The position numbers and the translations under genes were made by a program. 64,000 bases of DNA from Fulvivirga sp. M361 (GTDB lineage: Bacteria > Bacteroidota > Bacteroidia > Cytophagales > Cyclobacteriaceae), in the NCBI RefSeq assembly GCF_007097395.1, contig NZ_VKDC01000004.1, positions 124,001 to 188,000 of the forward strand. The letters are read 5' to 3'. The notes beneath the pieces are model-generated. The model was not told where the DNA came from and made no database searches. It saw only the letters and a list, made by a program, of their open reading frames with translations. Of the stretch, positions 35,604 to 44,638 are shown piece by piece; positions within the stretch are counted from its first letter, which is position 1; each line of letters opens with the position of its first letter.

Positions 35604-36716
35604 ATGGCAAAAAGAGATTATTACGAAGTTTTAGGGGTAGATAAATCTGCCAGTGAGAGTGAAATCAAAAAGGCTTATCGTAAAGTAGCCATTAAATTCC
35701 ACCCGGATAAAAATCCTGGTGACAATGAAGCTGAAGAAAAATTCAAAGAAGCCGCTGAAGCTTATGAGGTCCTGAGTAACCACGAGAAACGTCAACGTTA
35801 CGACCGGTTTGGGCACCAGGGAATGAGTGGTGGTGGTTTCGGCGGTGGCGGCGGAATGAATATGGATGACATATTCTCCCAATTTGGAGATATTTTTGGC
35901 GGCGGAAGCCCTTTTGAGAGCTTTTTTGGCGGTGGTGGTGGCAGACAGAGGCAGCGCCGTGGCTCAAACCTGCGAATCAAATTAAAACTTACGCTGGAAG
36001 AAATAGCAGAAGGAGTTGAAAAGAAAATAAAGGTAAATCGTCTGGTAAAAGCGGATGGTGTCACTTTCAAAACCTGCTCTACTTGCCAGGGCGCAGGGCA
36101 AGTACGTAAGGCTGTAAATACAATGCTTGGTCAGATGGTATCCACCAGCACTTGCCCTACCTGTAGCGGGTCCGGACAAATCATTGATCACAGACCTCCG
36201 GGAGTAGATAGTTCAGGGCTAGTACCTAAGGAAGAAGTAATCCCTATAAAGATTCCTGCTGGTGTAAGCGATGGCATGCAGCTTTCCATGTCAATGAAAG
36301 GGAATGAAGCTCCGGGAGGAGGGCCTGCCGGTGACCTGCTTATCCTGATCGAAGAAAAAGAAAGCGAGGAATTAATTCGTGAAGGGAACAATGTCGTTTA
36401 CGACCTTTATATCAGTTTTATAGACGCCGCGCTAGGTACAAATGTGGAAGTCCCTTCCATTTCGGGAAAAGTACGGATCAAAATAGAGCCTGGCACACAA
36501 AGTGGTAAAATACTTCGTCTTAGAGGGAAAGGGATAAAAGATATTAATGGTTATGATAAGGGAGACCAGTTGATCCATGTCAATGTATGGACACCAAAAA
36601 ACCTGACGCATGACGAAAAAGGAATATTAGAAGGCCTGCGTACTTCTTCCAATTTCCAACCTAAACCTGGTAAGAGTGAGAAAGGATTTTTTGAAAAGAT
36701 GAAAGAATTCTTTTAA
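35604..36716 (+). CDS. dnaJ: Chaperone DnaJ with reduced zinc-finger domain
   Basis: 370 residues. The J domain (1-70) has the HPD motif in [11 protein letters not shown]; the Gly/Phe region (about 73-115) is very Gly-rich; two substrate-binding beta domains follow. The cysteine-rich domain contains only two CxxCxGxG units (CSTCQGAG and CPTCSGSG) instead of four, so it can form one zinc site, not two. I recall the same shortening in other Bacteroidota DnaJ proteins, so it is probably a lineage trait. It stimulates the DnaK ATPase. Confidence 0.96.
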   Translation: MAKRDYYEVLGVDKSASESEIKKAYRKVAIKFHPDKNPGDNEAEEKFKEAAEAYEVLSNHEKRQRYDRFGHQGMSGGGFGGGGGMNMDDIFSQFGDIFGGGSPFESFFGGGGGRQRQRRGSNLRIKLKLTLEEIAEGVEKKIKVNRLVKADGVTFKTCSTCQGAGQVRKAVNTMLGQMVSTSTCPTCSGSGQIIDHRPPGVDSSGLVPKEEVIPIKIPAGVSDGMQLSMSMKGNEAPGGGPAGDLLILIEEKESEELIREGNNVVYDLYISFIDAALGTNVEVPSISGKVRIKIEPGTQSGKILRLRGKGIKDINGYDKGDQLIHVNVWTPKNLTHDEKGILEGLRTSSNFQPKPGKSEKGFFEKMKEFF

Positions 36717-36821
36717 AAAAAGAGCGTCACAATTCAAATTAAAGACATGTAAGGTTTTGTCGTTTTTTTGGCTAAAAAAACGCAAATTAAACGTAACACC
36801 CTTCTCATTTTCACGTATTTA

Positions 36822-37721
36822 ATGGTCATGCGGAGAAGAATTGTAGTTCTGGGGGCGAGTATTTTTAGCGCAACGTTATCTTTTTCCCAGGTTAAGAAGC
36901 AATTTTCAGTAGATAGTAACGAGAAGATTGAACAGATAGATCTGGACTTTAAGGTTAACAGCGGCTCCTGTTTTATTAAAGGGGGAGAAGGTAAAGAATT
37001 GTTAAACGTTTACAGTAATCTGCAATACGACGATTACGGGCATTCTTTTCAAAAATCCATTAACAATAAGGTCTGTAAAATTAACCTTGCATTAGAAGAT
37101 GTCAAATCCGAAGGATTAAGTCAATCCATCTCCTACCGTATGTTTGGAAGGTCTGATGATGAAAAGGAAAATATTTGGAAAGTTTATCTCTCCGAAGACA
37201 AAACATACAATCTCAATTTAGATTACGGCGTTGGCACAGCAGACATAGACTTATCGGGTCTGTCAATTGAAAAATTAAAAGTACGTACGGGAAGTGCTGA
37301 TGTTAACATAGGATATTTTGAAAACCTGAATAACCCAGTGCCTATGGACACCTTTTATGTAAAGGTAGATCTGGGTTCAGTATCTGTGAAAAAGGTAAAT
37401 CTATCCAAGGCAAAAAATGTTGTAGCTGACATTGGGTTTGGAAATCTCATGTTGGATTTTACGGACAAATCACAAGTTTCCAGTAATATCAAAGGTTCTG
37501 TAGGTGCCGGTAATTTAATGATCCTTCTGCCCAAAAACGGCACGCCTATTAAAGTAACCATTAATGATTCCTGGCTCTGTAAAGTGAAACTGACTAAATC
37601 TTTCAAGCGCCTTTCCAATAACACTTACGTCAATGCCGATTACAGTGAAAACGCCGATAATTTATTAAACTTCGACCTGGATGTAAGTATGGGTAGTATA
37701 GTTTTCAAAGAGCAACAATAA
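36822..37721 (+). CDS. Exported beta-rich protein, DUF4097-like
   Basis: 299 residues from ATG 36822 (ATG 36828 also possible). The signal peptide is MRRRIVVLGASIFSATLSFS, cut near FSQ. The rest is rich in short alternating beta-strands with repeats of the type LKVRTGSADVNIGYFENL and VKVDLGSVSVKKVNLSKA, as in adhesin-like right-handed beta structures (DUF4097). No catalytic motif is seen. The frame extends upstream only from TTG codons that would bury the signal peptide. It stands alone between dnaJ and an ABC exporter. Confidence 0.75.
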   Translation: MVMRRRIVVLGASIFSATLSFSQVKKQFSVDSNEKIEQIDLDFKVNSGSCFIKGGEGKELLNVYSNLQYDDYGHSFQKSINNKVCKINLALEDVKSEGLSQSISYRMFGRSDDEKENIWKVYLSEDKTYNLNLDYGVGTADIDLSGLSIEKLKVRTGSADVNIGYFENLNNPVPMDTFYVKVDLGSVSVKKVNLSKAKNVVADIGFGNLMLDFTDKSQVSSNIKGSVGAGNLMILLPKNGTPIKVTINDSWLCKVKLTKSFKRLSNNTYVNADYSENADNLLNFDLDVSMGSIVFKEQQ

Positions 37722-37874
37722 GAACTTCACTCACCACGTTCGATTACCATTCCTCACTTTAACCTTTGTATTTGCTATCAATGATTTAAATTCACCGATG
37801 ACTTTATTTGGTTTTAATGTAATAAAATCAATCATAAAGCATACTAACCAGTCAGAATTTAAATCGTATCATTT

Positions 37875-38792
37875 TTGGAAGCACTAAAAGCAACCCACAT
37901 TACTAAGCAGTATGCTGAACATATTGCTCTGGATGATGTCAGTCTGACCATACCTAAGGGAAGCATATACGGCTTGCTGGGTCCCAATGGAGCTGGCAAA
38001 ACAACGTTCATCAGGATTATCAATCAAATAATAAACGCTGACAGCGGTGAAATATTGATTAATAATGAACCACTCAGTACGAAGCACATCGCAATTATAG
38101 GCTATTTACCGGAGGAGCGTGGGCTCTACAAAAAGATGAAGGTAGGTGAACAATTGGTATACCTGGGGCAGCTTAGGGATTTACCAAGGCGTGAGGCAAT
38201 TAAACGTAGCAGGGCCTGGTGTGAAAAGCTGAATATATACGATTGGTGGAACAAAAAAATTGAAGACCTTTCCAAAGGCATGGCCCAAAAGATCCAGTTC
38301 ATATCCACAATACTCAATGAGCCGGAACTCATCATCCTGGATGAGCCTTTTTCAGGTTTTGATCCGGTTAATGCCAATCTAATAAAAGATGAAATACTGG
38401 CATTAAGAGAGCGTGGTAGTACTGTCATATTTTCTACGCATAGAATGGAGTCCGTAGAAGAATTATGTGACCATATTGCCTTGATCAATAAAAGCAAAAA
38501 AATACTGGAAGGGACTAAAAAGGAGATCAAAGAGTCTTATAGAAATAATACCTATATAGTAGAACATAACGGTACGCTTAATGGAAGCCTCTCTAATGAT
38601 TATTCTATTCTGCAACAAAGCTGCCTGGAAGGTGATTACCATCAGTCTATCGTAAAAATGACGAACGGTGATGGGCCAAATAACTTATTGCAGCATTTGA
38701 TATCCTCTGTAGAAGTACATTCTTTCATCGAAAAGATCCCAAGTATTAATGATATTTTTATAACCAACGTAGAAGGAAGAGGTCATGAATAA
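37875..38792 (+). CDS. ABC transporter ATP-binding protein (NatA-like)
   Basis: 305 residues. Walker A LLGPNGAGKTTFIRII (residues about 35-50), signature LSKGMAQKIQF (a variant of LSGGQ), Walker B LIILDEPFSGFDPVN and the switch His in IFSTHRM. The C-terminal extension of about 80 residues is typical of DUF4162-type ABC-2 ATPases. The start is TTG at 37875: a stop lies five codons upstream and no early ATG exists. It overlaps the permease gene by 8 bases, so the two form an exporter. Confidence 0.92.
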   Translation: MEALKATHITKQYAEHIALDDVSLTIPKGSIYGLLGPNGAGKTTFIRIINQIINADSGEILINNEPLSTKHIAIIGYLPEERGLYKKMKVGEQLVYLGQLRDLPRREAIKRSRAWCEKLNIYDWWNKKIEDLSKGMAQKIQFISTILNEPELIILDEPFSGFDPVNANLIKDEILALRERGSTVIFSTHRMESVEELCDHIALINKSKKILEGTKKEIKESYRNNTYIVEHNGTLNGSLSNDYSILQQSCLEGDYHQSIVKMTNGDGPNNLLQHLISSVEVHSFIEKIPSINDIFITNVEGRGHE

Positions 38793-40077
38793 ATTATTCT
38801 TAGTCATACAAAGAGAATTCACCAGCCGGGTAAAGAAAAAGTCTTTTCTTCTGACTACAATATTAGTCCCTCTCGTGTTTCCGGCTATCTTCGGTGGTAT
38901 CTTCTACTTTATGCAAAAAGAGGATGAAAGTGCCAAACAACAAGTCATACAGGTATTGGATGAAAGTAACACACTGGAACTTACATCATCCGATAAATTT
39001 AAATATATAGCCACGCAAAGCTCTCTGGAAGAGGCCAAAACAGTGCTAACTGAAAGTGATAGCTATGGTCTGCTATATATTCCGGAATTCAATGTAGAGA
39101 ACCCGACTGGATTCACCTTTTATGCAAAGAGTAATCCTAACTTCTCAGTGATGAATGAGCTCGAGAAAAAGATAGAAAGATCAGTTCGGGATGAAAAGCT
39201 AAGATATTACAATATTGATAAATCCGTATTGGACAAACTACACACCTCAATAGACCTGAAAGCGCTGAACATAAGTCAAGGCCAGGAGAAAGAAAGTAAT
39301 GCCAATCTGGCTTTTGGTATTGGCTATGTGACAGGTTTCCTGATCTACATTTTTATGTTCGCCTACGGAGGCCAGGTTATGCAAGGTGTAATAGAAGAAA
39401 AGAGCAGTAAAATAGTGGAAGTTATTATATCTTCTGTAAAGCCTTTTCAGCTAATGTTAGGCAAAATTCTCGGGCTGGCTTCCGTTGGGCTGTTCCAGAT
39501 GGTTATCTGGATAGTACTCATGACAACCATAATCACTGTTGTTACCAGCATATTAGAGCTGGAAATGCCACAAACAGCGCAGCTGTCAGAAGCTACACAA
39601 GCCATGGAAGCATCTGCTGAAGGAGAAAAATTCATGCGTTTATTAGCGGGTATACCCTTTACCAAAATCATACTTACCTTCATTTTTTACTTTATTGGGG
39701 GCTACTTATTATATGGCTCCTTATTTGCTGCAGCCGGATCGGCAGTAGATTCACCATCAGAAGCTCAGCAGTTTATGTTACCTATCATGATCCCACTTAT
39801 CGCAGGGATCGTGGGAATGAGTAGTATCATTAAAAACCCTGATGGTATGGTTAGTTTCTGGCTTTCCATTATACCCTTTACCTCACCTATTGCCATGATG
39901 GGGCGAATAGGATTTGGTGTGCCTGTATGGGAGTTAGTTTTATCCATGGTACTGCTTATTCTGGGATTTATATTCACTGTTTGGCTGGCAGGGAGGATCT
40001 ATCGCGTGGGTATTTTAATGCACGGCGCTAAGGTCAACTACAGAGTACTGGCTAAATGGTTCATGATGAAAACCTGA
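38785..40077 (+). CDS. ABC-2 type permease (NatB-like)
   Basis: 430 residues: one N-terminal helix (REFTSRVKKKSFLLTTILVP), a large extracytoplasmic domain (about 45-175), then five helices (about 180-425). GQVMQGVIEEKSSKIVEVII is the conserved ABC-2 (NatB/YhaP) motif. Partner of the preceding ATPase. The cargo is unknown; Na+, drugs or lipids are all seen in the family. A 38-bp perfect palindrome terminator follows. Confidence 0.9.
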   Translation: MNKLFLVIQREFTSRVKKKSFLLTTILVPLVFPAIFGGIFYFMQKEDESAKQQVIQVLDESNTLELTSSDKFKYIATQSSLEEAKTVLTESDSYGLLYIPEFNVENPTGFTFYAKSNPNFSVMNELEKKIERSVRDEKLRYYNIDKSVLDKLHTSIDLKALNISQGQEKESNANLAFGIGYVTGFLIYIFMFAYGGQVMQGVIEEKSSKIVEVIISSVKPFQLMLGKILGLASVGLFQMVIWIVLMTTIITVVTSILELEMPQTAQLSEATQAMEASAEGEKFMRLLAGIPFTKIILTFIFYFIGGYLLYGSLFAAAGSAVDSPSEAQQFMLPIMIPLIAGIVGMSSIIKNPDGMVSFWLSIIPFTSPIAMMGRIGFGVPVWELVLSMVLLILGFIFTVWLAGRIYRVGILMHGAKVNYRVLAKWFMMKT

Positions 40078-40090
40078 AAACACGTACAAG

Positions 40091-40128
40091 AGCAAAAAAC
40101 AGGATATGATCATATCCTGTTTTTTGCT
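40091..40128. terminator. Perfect 38-bp palindrome, bidirectional terminator
   Basis: From 40091 to 40128 every base pairs with its mirror position around GATC (40108-40111). The GC core is CAGGATAT/ATATCCTG, flanked by A6 and T6 tracts, so it can terminate in either direction. It ends the ABC exporter operon. Confidence 0.85.
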
Positions 40129-40214
40129 TAATTTACAGCTGATTCGTGAAAGCTTTATGCCAAAGAAGCCGCCGTTAGATCCACCTATAACTATAAACAT
40201 CATTTACCCGTATC

Positions 40215-41429
40215 ATGGCTGAAGTAAACAAGTCAGGAGGGATTGATCTGTATTATGACAAATCCAAACTCAAATGGATTATTTTGTCAATTTCGGTATT
40301 AATAAGTGTAGGTTCCATATTCTATACCAACGTACTTGTAAATCAGCTAAAGGAGCGGGAAAGAAGACAAATCGAGCTTTACGCAAAAGCCATACAATAC
40401 ACTCTGGATGCCAAGCTGGACAAAGACCTTAACTTTGTTTCAGATGAAATACTAGTACCAAATAACTCGATTCCGACCATATTATTATCTGAAAGCGGCC
40501 AGATCTTAGAGTACCGAAACATAGCCATTGATTCTACACTCAGCGACAAGGGGAAACAACAAACGCTCTACAAAGAGTTAGAAAAAATGCGTGACGAATA
40601 TGAACCCATTGAAGTGGTGGACAGGGACGAAATCACCAACGAAATATATGTTATCAATTATGTATACTACAGAAATTCTTTTTTGTTAACACAACTCAAG
40701 TACTACCCTATTGTACAACTTTCCGTCATTGCTATCATTGCCTTTATTTCATATATGGCCTTTGATTATTCAAAGGCGGCAGAACAAAATCGTGTGTGGG
40801 TTGGGTTGGCTAAAGAAACTGCACATCAATTAGGCACTCCTATTTCTTCTTTAATGGCCTGGGTAGAATACTTTAAGGACCAGTCTAACATAAAGGATAA
40901 AAACCTGATTGATGAACTGAATAAAGACATCAAAAAACTGCAAGTGATCACCGAACGATTTTCTAACATAGGTTCTACCCCGGCACTAAAAGAAGAAATG
41001 GTAGAAAACCTGATCAACAGTATCGTTGGATATCTTAAACCACGTATTTCTCAAAAGGTCTCCATTACAGTAGACGCGTTGACAGAGGGGATTATTGCCA
41101 GGGTAAATGCCCCATTGTTTGAATGGGTCATAGAAAATCTATGCAAAAATGCCGTGGACGCTATGGCCGGCTCGGGTTCTATCCACATCTATATACTCAA
41201 GGGTAGTGAAGGTCGTGTATTCATTGATATAAATGATACAGGAAAAGGTATACAAAAGTCACGGATAAAGCAGGTGTTTAACCCCGGTTTTACTACCAAA
41301 AAAAGGGGTTGGGGATTAGGCTTAACGCTGGCTAAACGTATCATTGAAATATACCATGAAGGTAAGATTTATATAAAATCATCAGAAGAAAATAAGGGTA
41401 CGACTTTCAGGATTGTACTTCAGTCATAA
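40215..41429 (+). CDS. Orphan sensor histidine kinase
   Basis: 404 residues: TM1 (about 18-38), a periplasmic domain of about 125 residues, TM2 (about 163-183), then HisKA with AKETAHQLGTPISSLMAW (phospho-His about 208) and HATPase with ENLCKNAVDAM, DTGKGI and GWGLGLTLAKRII. There is no HAMP domain: the kinase core follows TM2 directly. AHQLGTP in place of the usual SHELRTP is a subfamily trait I associate with Bacteroidetes kinases. No response regulator is adjacent. It lies between the ABC exporter and atpD, with no clear promoter box. Confidence 0.92.
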   Translation: MAEVNKSGGIDLYYDKSKLKWIILSISVLISVGSIFYTNVLVNQLKERERRQIELYAKAIQYTLDAKLDKDLNFVSDEILVPNNSIPTILLSESGQILEYRNIAIDSTLSDKGKQQTLYKELEKMRDEYEPIEVVDRDEITNEIYVINYVYYRNSFLLTQLKYYPIVQLSVIAIIAFISYMAFDYSKAAEQNRVWVGLAKETAHQLGTPISSLMAWVEYFKDQSNIKDKNLIDELNKDIKKLQVITERFSNIGSTPALKEEMVENLINSIVGYLKPRISQKVSITVDALTEGIIARVNAPLFEWVIENLCKNAVDAMAGSGSIHIYILKGSEGRVFIDINDTGKGIQKSRIKQVFNPGFTTKKRGWGLGLTLAKRIIEIYHEGKIYIKSSEENKGTTFRIVLQS

Positions 41430-41466
41430 CATTAGCAGATAAGATATCCAAAAAAGAAATCATGAC

Positions 41467-41497
41467 TTGGCTTTATACCGGATAAAACGTAGTTTTG
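41467..41497 (+). promoter_or_regulatory. atpD-atpC promoter
   Basis: TTG (41467-41469), a 20-base spacer and TAGTTTTG (41490-41497), all consensus. Initiation near 41504 gives a leader of about 44 bases. Confidence 0.75.
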
Positions 41498-41544
41498 CGC
41501 CTTAAAATATATAGGCATACTGAATTATTTCTATAAAACAATAA

Positions 41545-43053
<1,509 letters not shown>

Positions 43054-43061
43054 AAAGAACC

Positions 43062-43310
43062 ATGTTTTTAGAAATCGTAACACCTGGCAAGAAAGTATTT
43101 GAAGGCGAAGTAAATATTGTTACTTTCCCCGGAACCGACGGTTCTTTCCAGGTACTGAATGATCATGCCCCTCTTATAAGTACCCTCAGAGAAGGCACCC
43201 TTACTTATAAAGGGAAAGAAGGTGAAAGCGACGTAATGATCACAGGAGGTGTAGTAGAAGTGCTGCATAACAAGGTGATAGTACTCGCTGACGGATTACA
43301 GAAAAACTAA
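43062..43310 (+). CDS. atpC: ATP synthase F1 subunit epsilon (short form)
   Basis: 82 residues comprising only the N-terminal beta-sandwich (MFLEIVTPGKKVFEGEVNIV, FPGTDGSFQVLNDHAPLIS, GGVVEVLHNKVIVLADG). The C-terminal two-helix domain that inhibits ATP hydrolysis in other bacteria is absent, as is common in this phylum. Followed directly by a strong hairpin terminator. Confidence 0.95.
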   Translation: MFLEIVTPGKKVFEGEVNIVTFPGTDGSFQVLNDHAPLISTLREGTLTYKGKEGESDVMITGGVVEVLHNKVIVLADGLQKN

Positions 43311-43331
43311 GATTAGCACTCATATTAAGCC

Positions 43332-43358
43332 AAAAAGCCCCTTTCAGGGGCTTTTTTT
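43332..43358. terminator. Bidirectional terminator after atpC
   Basis: AAAAAGCCCCT (43332-43342), 3-base loop, AGGGGCTTTTT (43346-43356) plus more T. The stop codon of the convergent minus-strand gene (43344-43346) lies in the loop and first stem base. Confidence 0.9.
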
Positions 43359-43646
43359 ATTGCCAAACATCCTGGAAAACATTCTTTTTTCGAAGGCCCA
43401 GAAAAAACGGAACTGGCCAAATAAAAAGCCATATATAAGAAGCACAACATTGTAGACCGGAAGAATAAAAAGATAATAAAGGAGTGTAAACAGCCATGTC
43501 CGTTCTCCTTCAGGAACAAAAAGCGATAATACAGGAGCTTTAATCAACACTATGGTAAATCCGGTACACGCAAAAACGATCAATACAACTATCACCTGGC
43601 CCGTGCTCAGTTGCCATTTTGTTTTTAACTTGTCAATCCATCTCAT
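43344..43646 (-). CDS. Small two- or three-helix membrane protein, DUF6787-like
   Basis: 100 residues: a basic start (MRWIDKLKTKWQLSTGQ), a helix (about 19-40, VIVVLIVFACTGFTIVLI) and a long hydrophobic stretch (about 52-82) ending in LIYGFLFGQFRFFWAFEKRM. The closing GFLFGQFRFF/basic pattern and the W-Q-L start remind me of DUF6787; the assignment is tentative and no function is known. Its 3' end lies in the atpC terminator. The upstream 230 bases hold the interleaved inverted repeats at 43680-43738. Confidence 0.75.
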   Translation of the reverse strand: MRWIDKLKTKWQLSTGQVIVVLIVFACTGFTIVLIKAPVLSLFVPEGERTWLFTLLYYLFILPVYNVVLLIYGFLFGQFRFFWAFEKRMFSRMFGNKKSP

Positions 43647-43679
43647 GTATTACGTATTTGCCTGTCTATCAATTAATAA

Positions 43680-43738
43680 GGGTATATGCTGATTTTACTT
43701 TACAGACTAATGATATACCCTAAGTAAAATCACTTAGG
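43680..43738. repeat. Three overlapping inverted repeats
   Basis: GGGTATAT (43680-43687) pairs with ATATACCC (43713-43720). TGATTTTACTT (43690-43700) pairs with AAGTAAAATCA (43722-43732). CCTAAGT (43719-43725) pairs with ACTTAGG (43732-43738). The first two pairs interleave (A-B-A'-B'), which would be a pseudoknot in RNA; the third competes with both. The centres of the 11-bp arms are 32 bases apart, about three helical turns, so a protein operator is an equal reading. Confidence 0.6.
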
Positions 43739-43782
43739 CAAAATACCGAATTTAAACTATTTCACTCGCTATGTACAATATT

Positions 43783-43790
43783 TACATTTG
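43783..43790 (+). promoter_or_regulatory. Promoter -7 box of the barrel/kinase pair
   Basis: TACATTTG, an exact TAnnTTTG match, 88 bases before the ATG. The -33 position reads TTC rather than TTG. The predicted leader is about 80 bases. Confidence 0.5.
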
Positions 43791-43877
43791 TCAAACAATA
43801 TAAAAGATGTAATTACGTAGCCTCCCACCCTCAAAACATCTTTTAAAAGGTTTACTTAACCTACTTTTTGATTTGTT

Positions 43878-44627
43878 ATGGCTTTAAAGATTGGACGGTG
43901 GCTGATGGCAGGAATGTTTTATTTCATCTTCAGCTTCCAAATGCTGGCTCAGAACCGGCAAGAAAACACGGAAGAGGAGGAAGCAGAATATGAACAATAT
44001 ATTCAAGAGTTTTTCTTTACGGAAGCAGTTTATCCGCAAGAGAAAAACGAGTTGCAATTCACCGTTAGTAACTACTACCGCGAATACCATGATCTTCAAT
44101 TATTAGTAGAGTATGGGTTTACGGACAGGTTCCAAATTGAACTGGAGCTATCTGATCTGGCACTTCGTGGAGTGACTGAAAGTATTGCGGGTGAAATAGG
44201 ACTGCTATACAATGCAATAAATAGAAAAGGATTTTCATTATCGATAGCCACCGAAGTTGGAATAGAAGAAGAGTTCGATGAATCGTTGATGAAAGAATAT
44301 GAATTAGAATGGGGACCAAAGGTTGTCTTCTCTAATCCATTAGGTCCTTTACAACTTCATACAGACATCGGTGTGGAAATGTCTGAAGATACTGAATGGC
44401 ATTACAACGCCGGATTAATCGCCCCTTTAAATGATTGGAAAGGCATTCTGGAACTGAATGGAACTACCAATGAAAGTACAGACTGGCAGGTAACCCCAGG
44501 GATTATATGGAATGGTTTAGGTAAATCAGAATTTGCCTTTGGCGTACCTGTATCTCTTTCCGAGAAAAATAATAGAACAGGGTTTGTAGTACGAATGACC
44601 ATAGAATTTGGTGGTGACGAGGATTAA
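43878..44627 (+). CDS. Predicted outer-membrane beta-barrel protein
   Basis: 249 residues. A signal peptide (about 1-25, MFYFIFSFQMLAQ) is followed by a Glu-rich segment (QENTEEEEAEYEQYIQEFFF) and some ten amphipathic beta-strands with alternating aromatic/charged residues (LQFTVSNYYREYHDLQLLVE, FGFTDRFQIELELSD-like). It ends in a short acidic tail (TIEFGGDED), not a classical terminal Phe. The pattern resembles small transporter-like barrels (MetA-phenol type) but the substrate is unknown. It precedes the histidine kinase gene by only 11 bases; the pair is probably co-expressed. Confidence 0.75.
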   Translation: MALKIGRWLMAGMFYFIFSFQMLAQNRQENTEEEEAEYEQYIQEFFFTEAVYPQEKNELQFTVSNYYREYHDLQLLVEYGFTDRFQIELELSDLALRGVTESIAGEIGLLYNAINRKGFSLSIATEVGIEEEFDESLMKEYELEWGPKVVFSNPLGPLQLHTDIGVEMSEDTEWHYNAGLIAPLNDWKGILELNGTTNESTDWQVTPGIIWNGLGKSEFAFGVPVSLSEKNNRTGFVVRMTIEFGGDED

Positions 44628-44638
44628 ATAGCAGGGTG

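Noticed and set aside
36768-36821. Upstream TTG start for the exported beta-rich protein
   Set aside because: It would place 18 polar and basic residues before the signal peptide; the ATG at 36822 gives a normal signal sequence.
44119-44319. Opposite-strand open frames inside genes such as the barrel gene, guaB and dnaK
   Set aside because: They lack homology-like motifs, and the opposite frame codes for a protein with clear domain signatures in each case.
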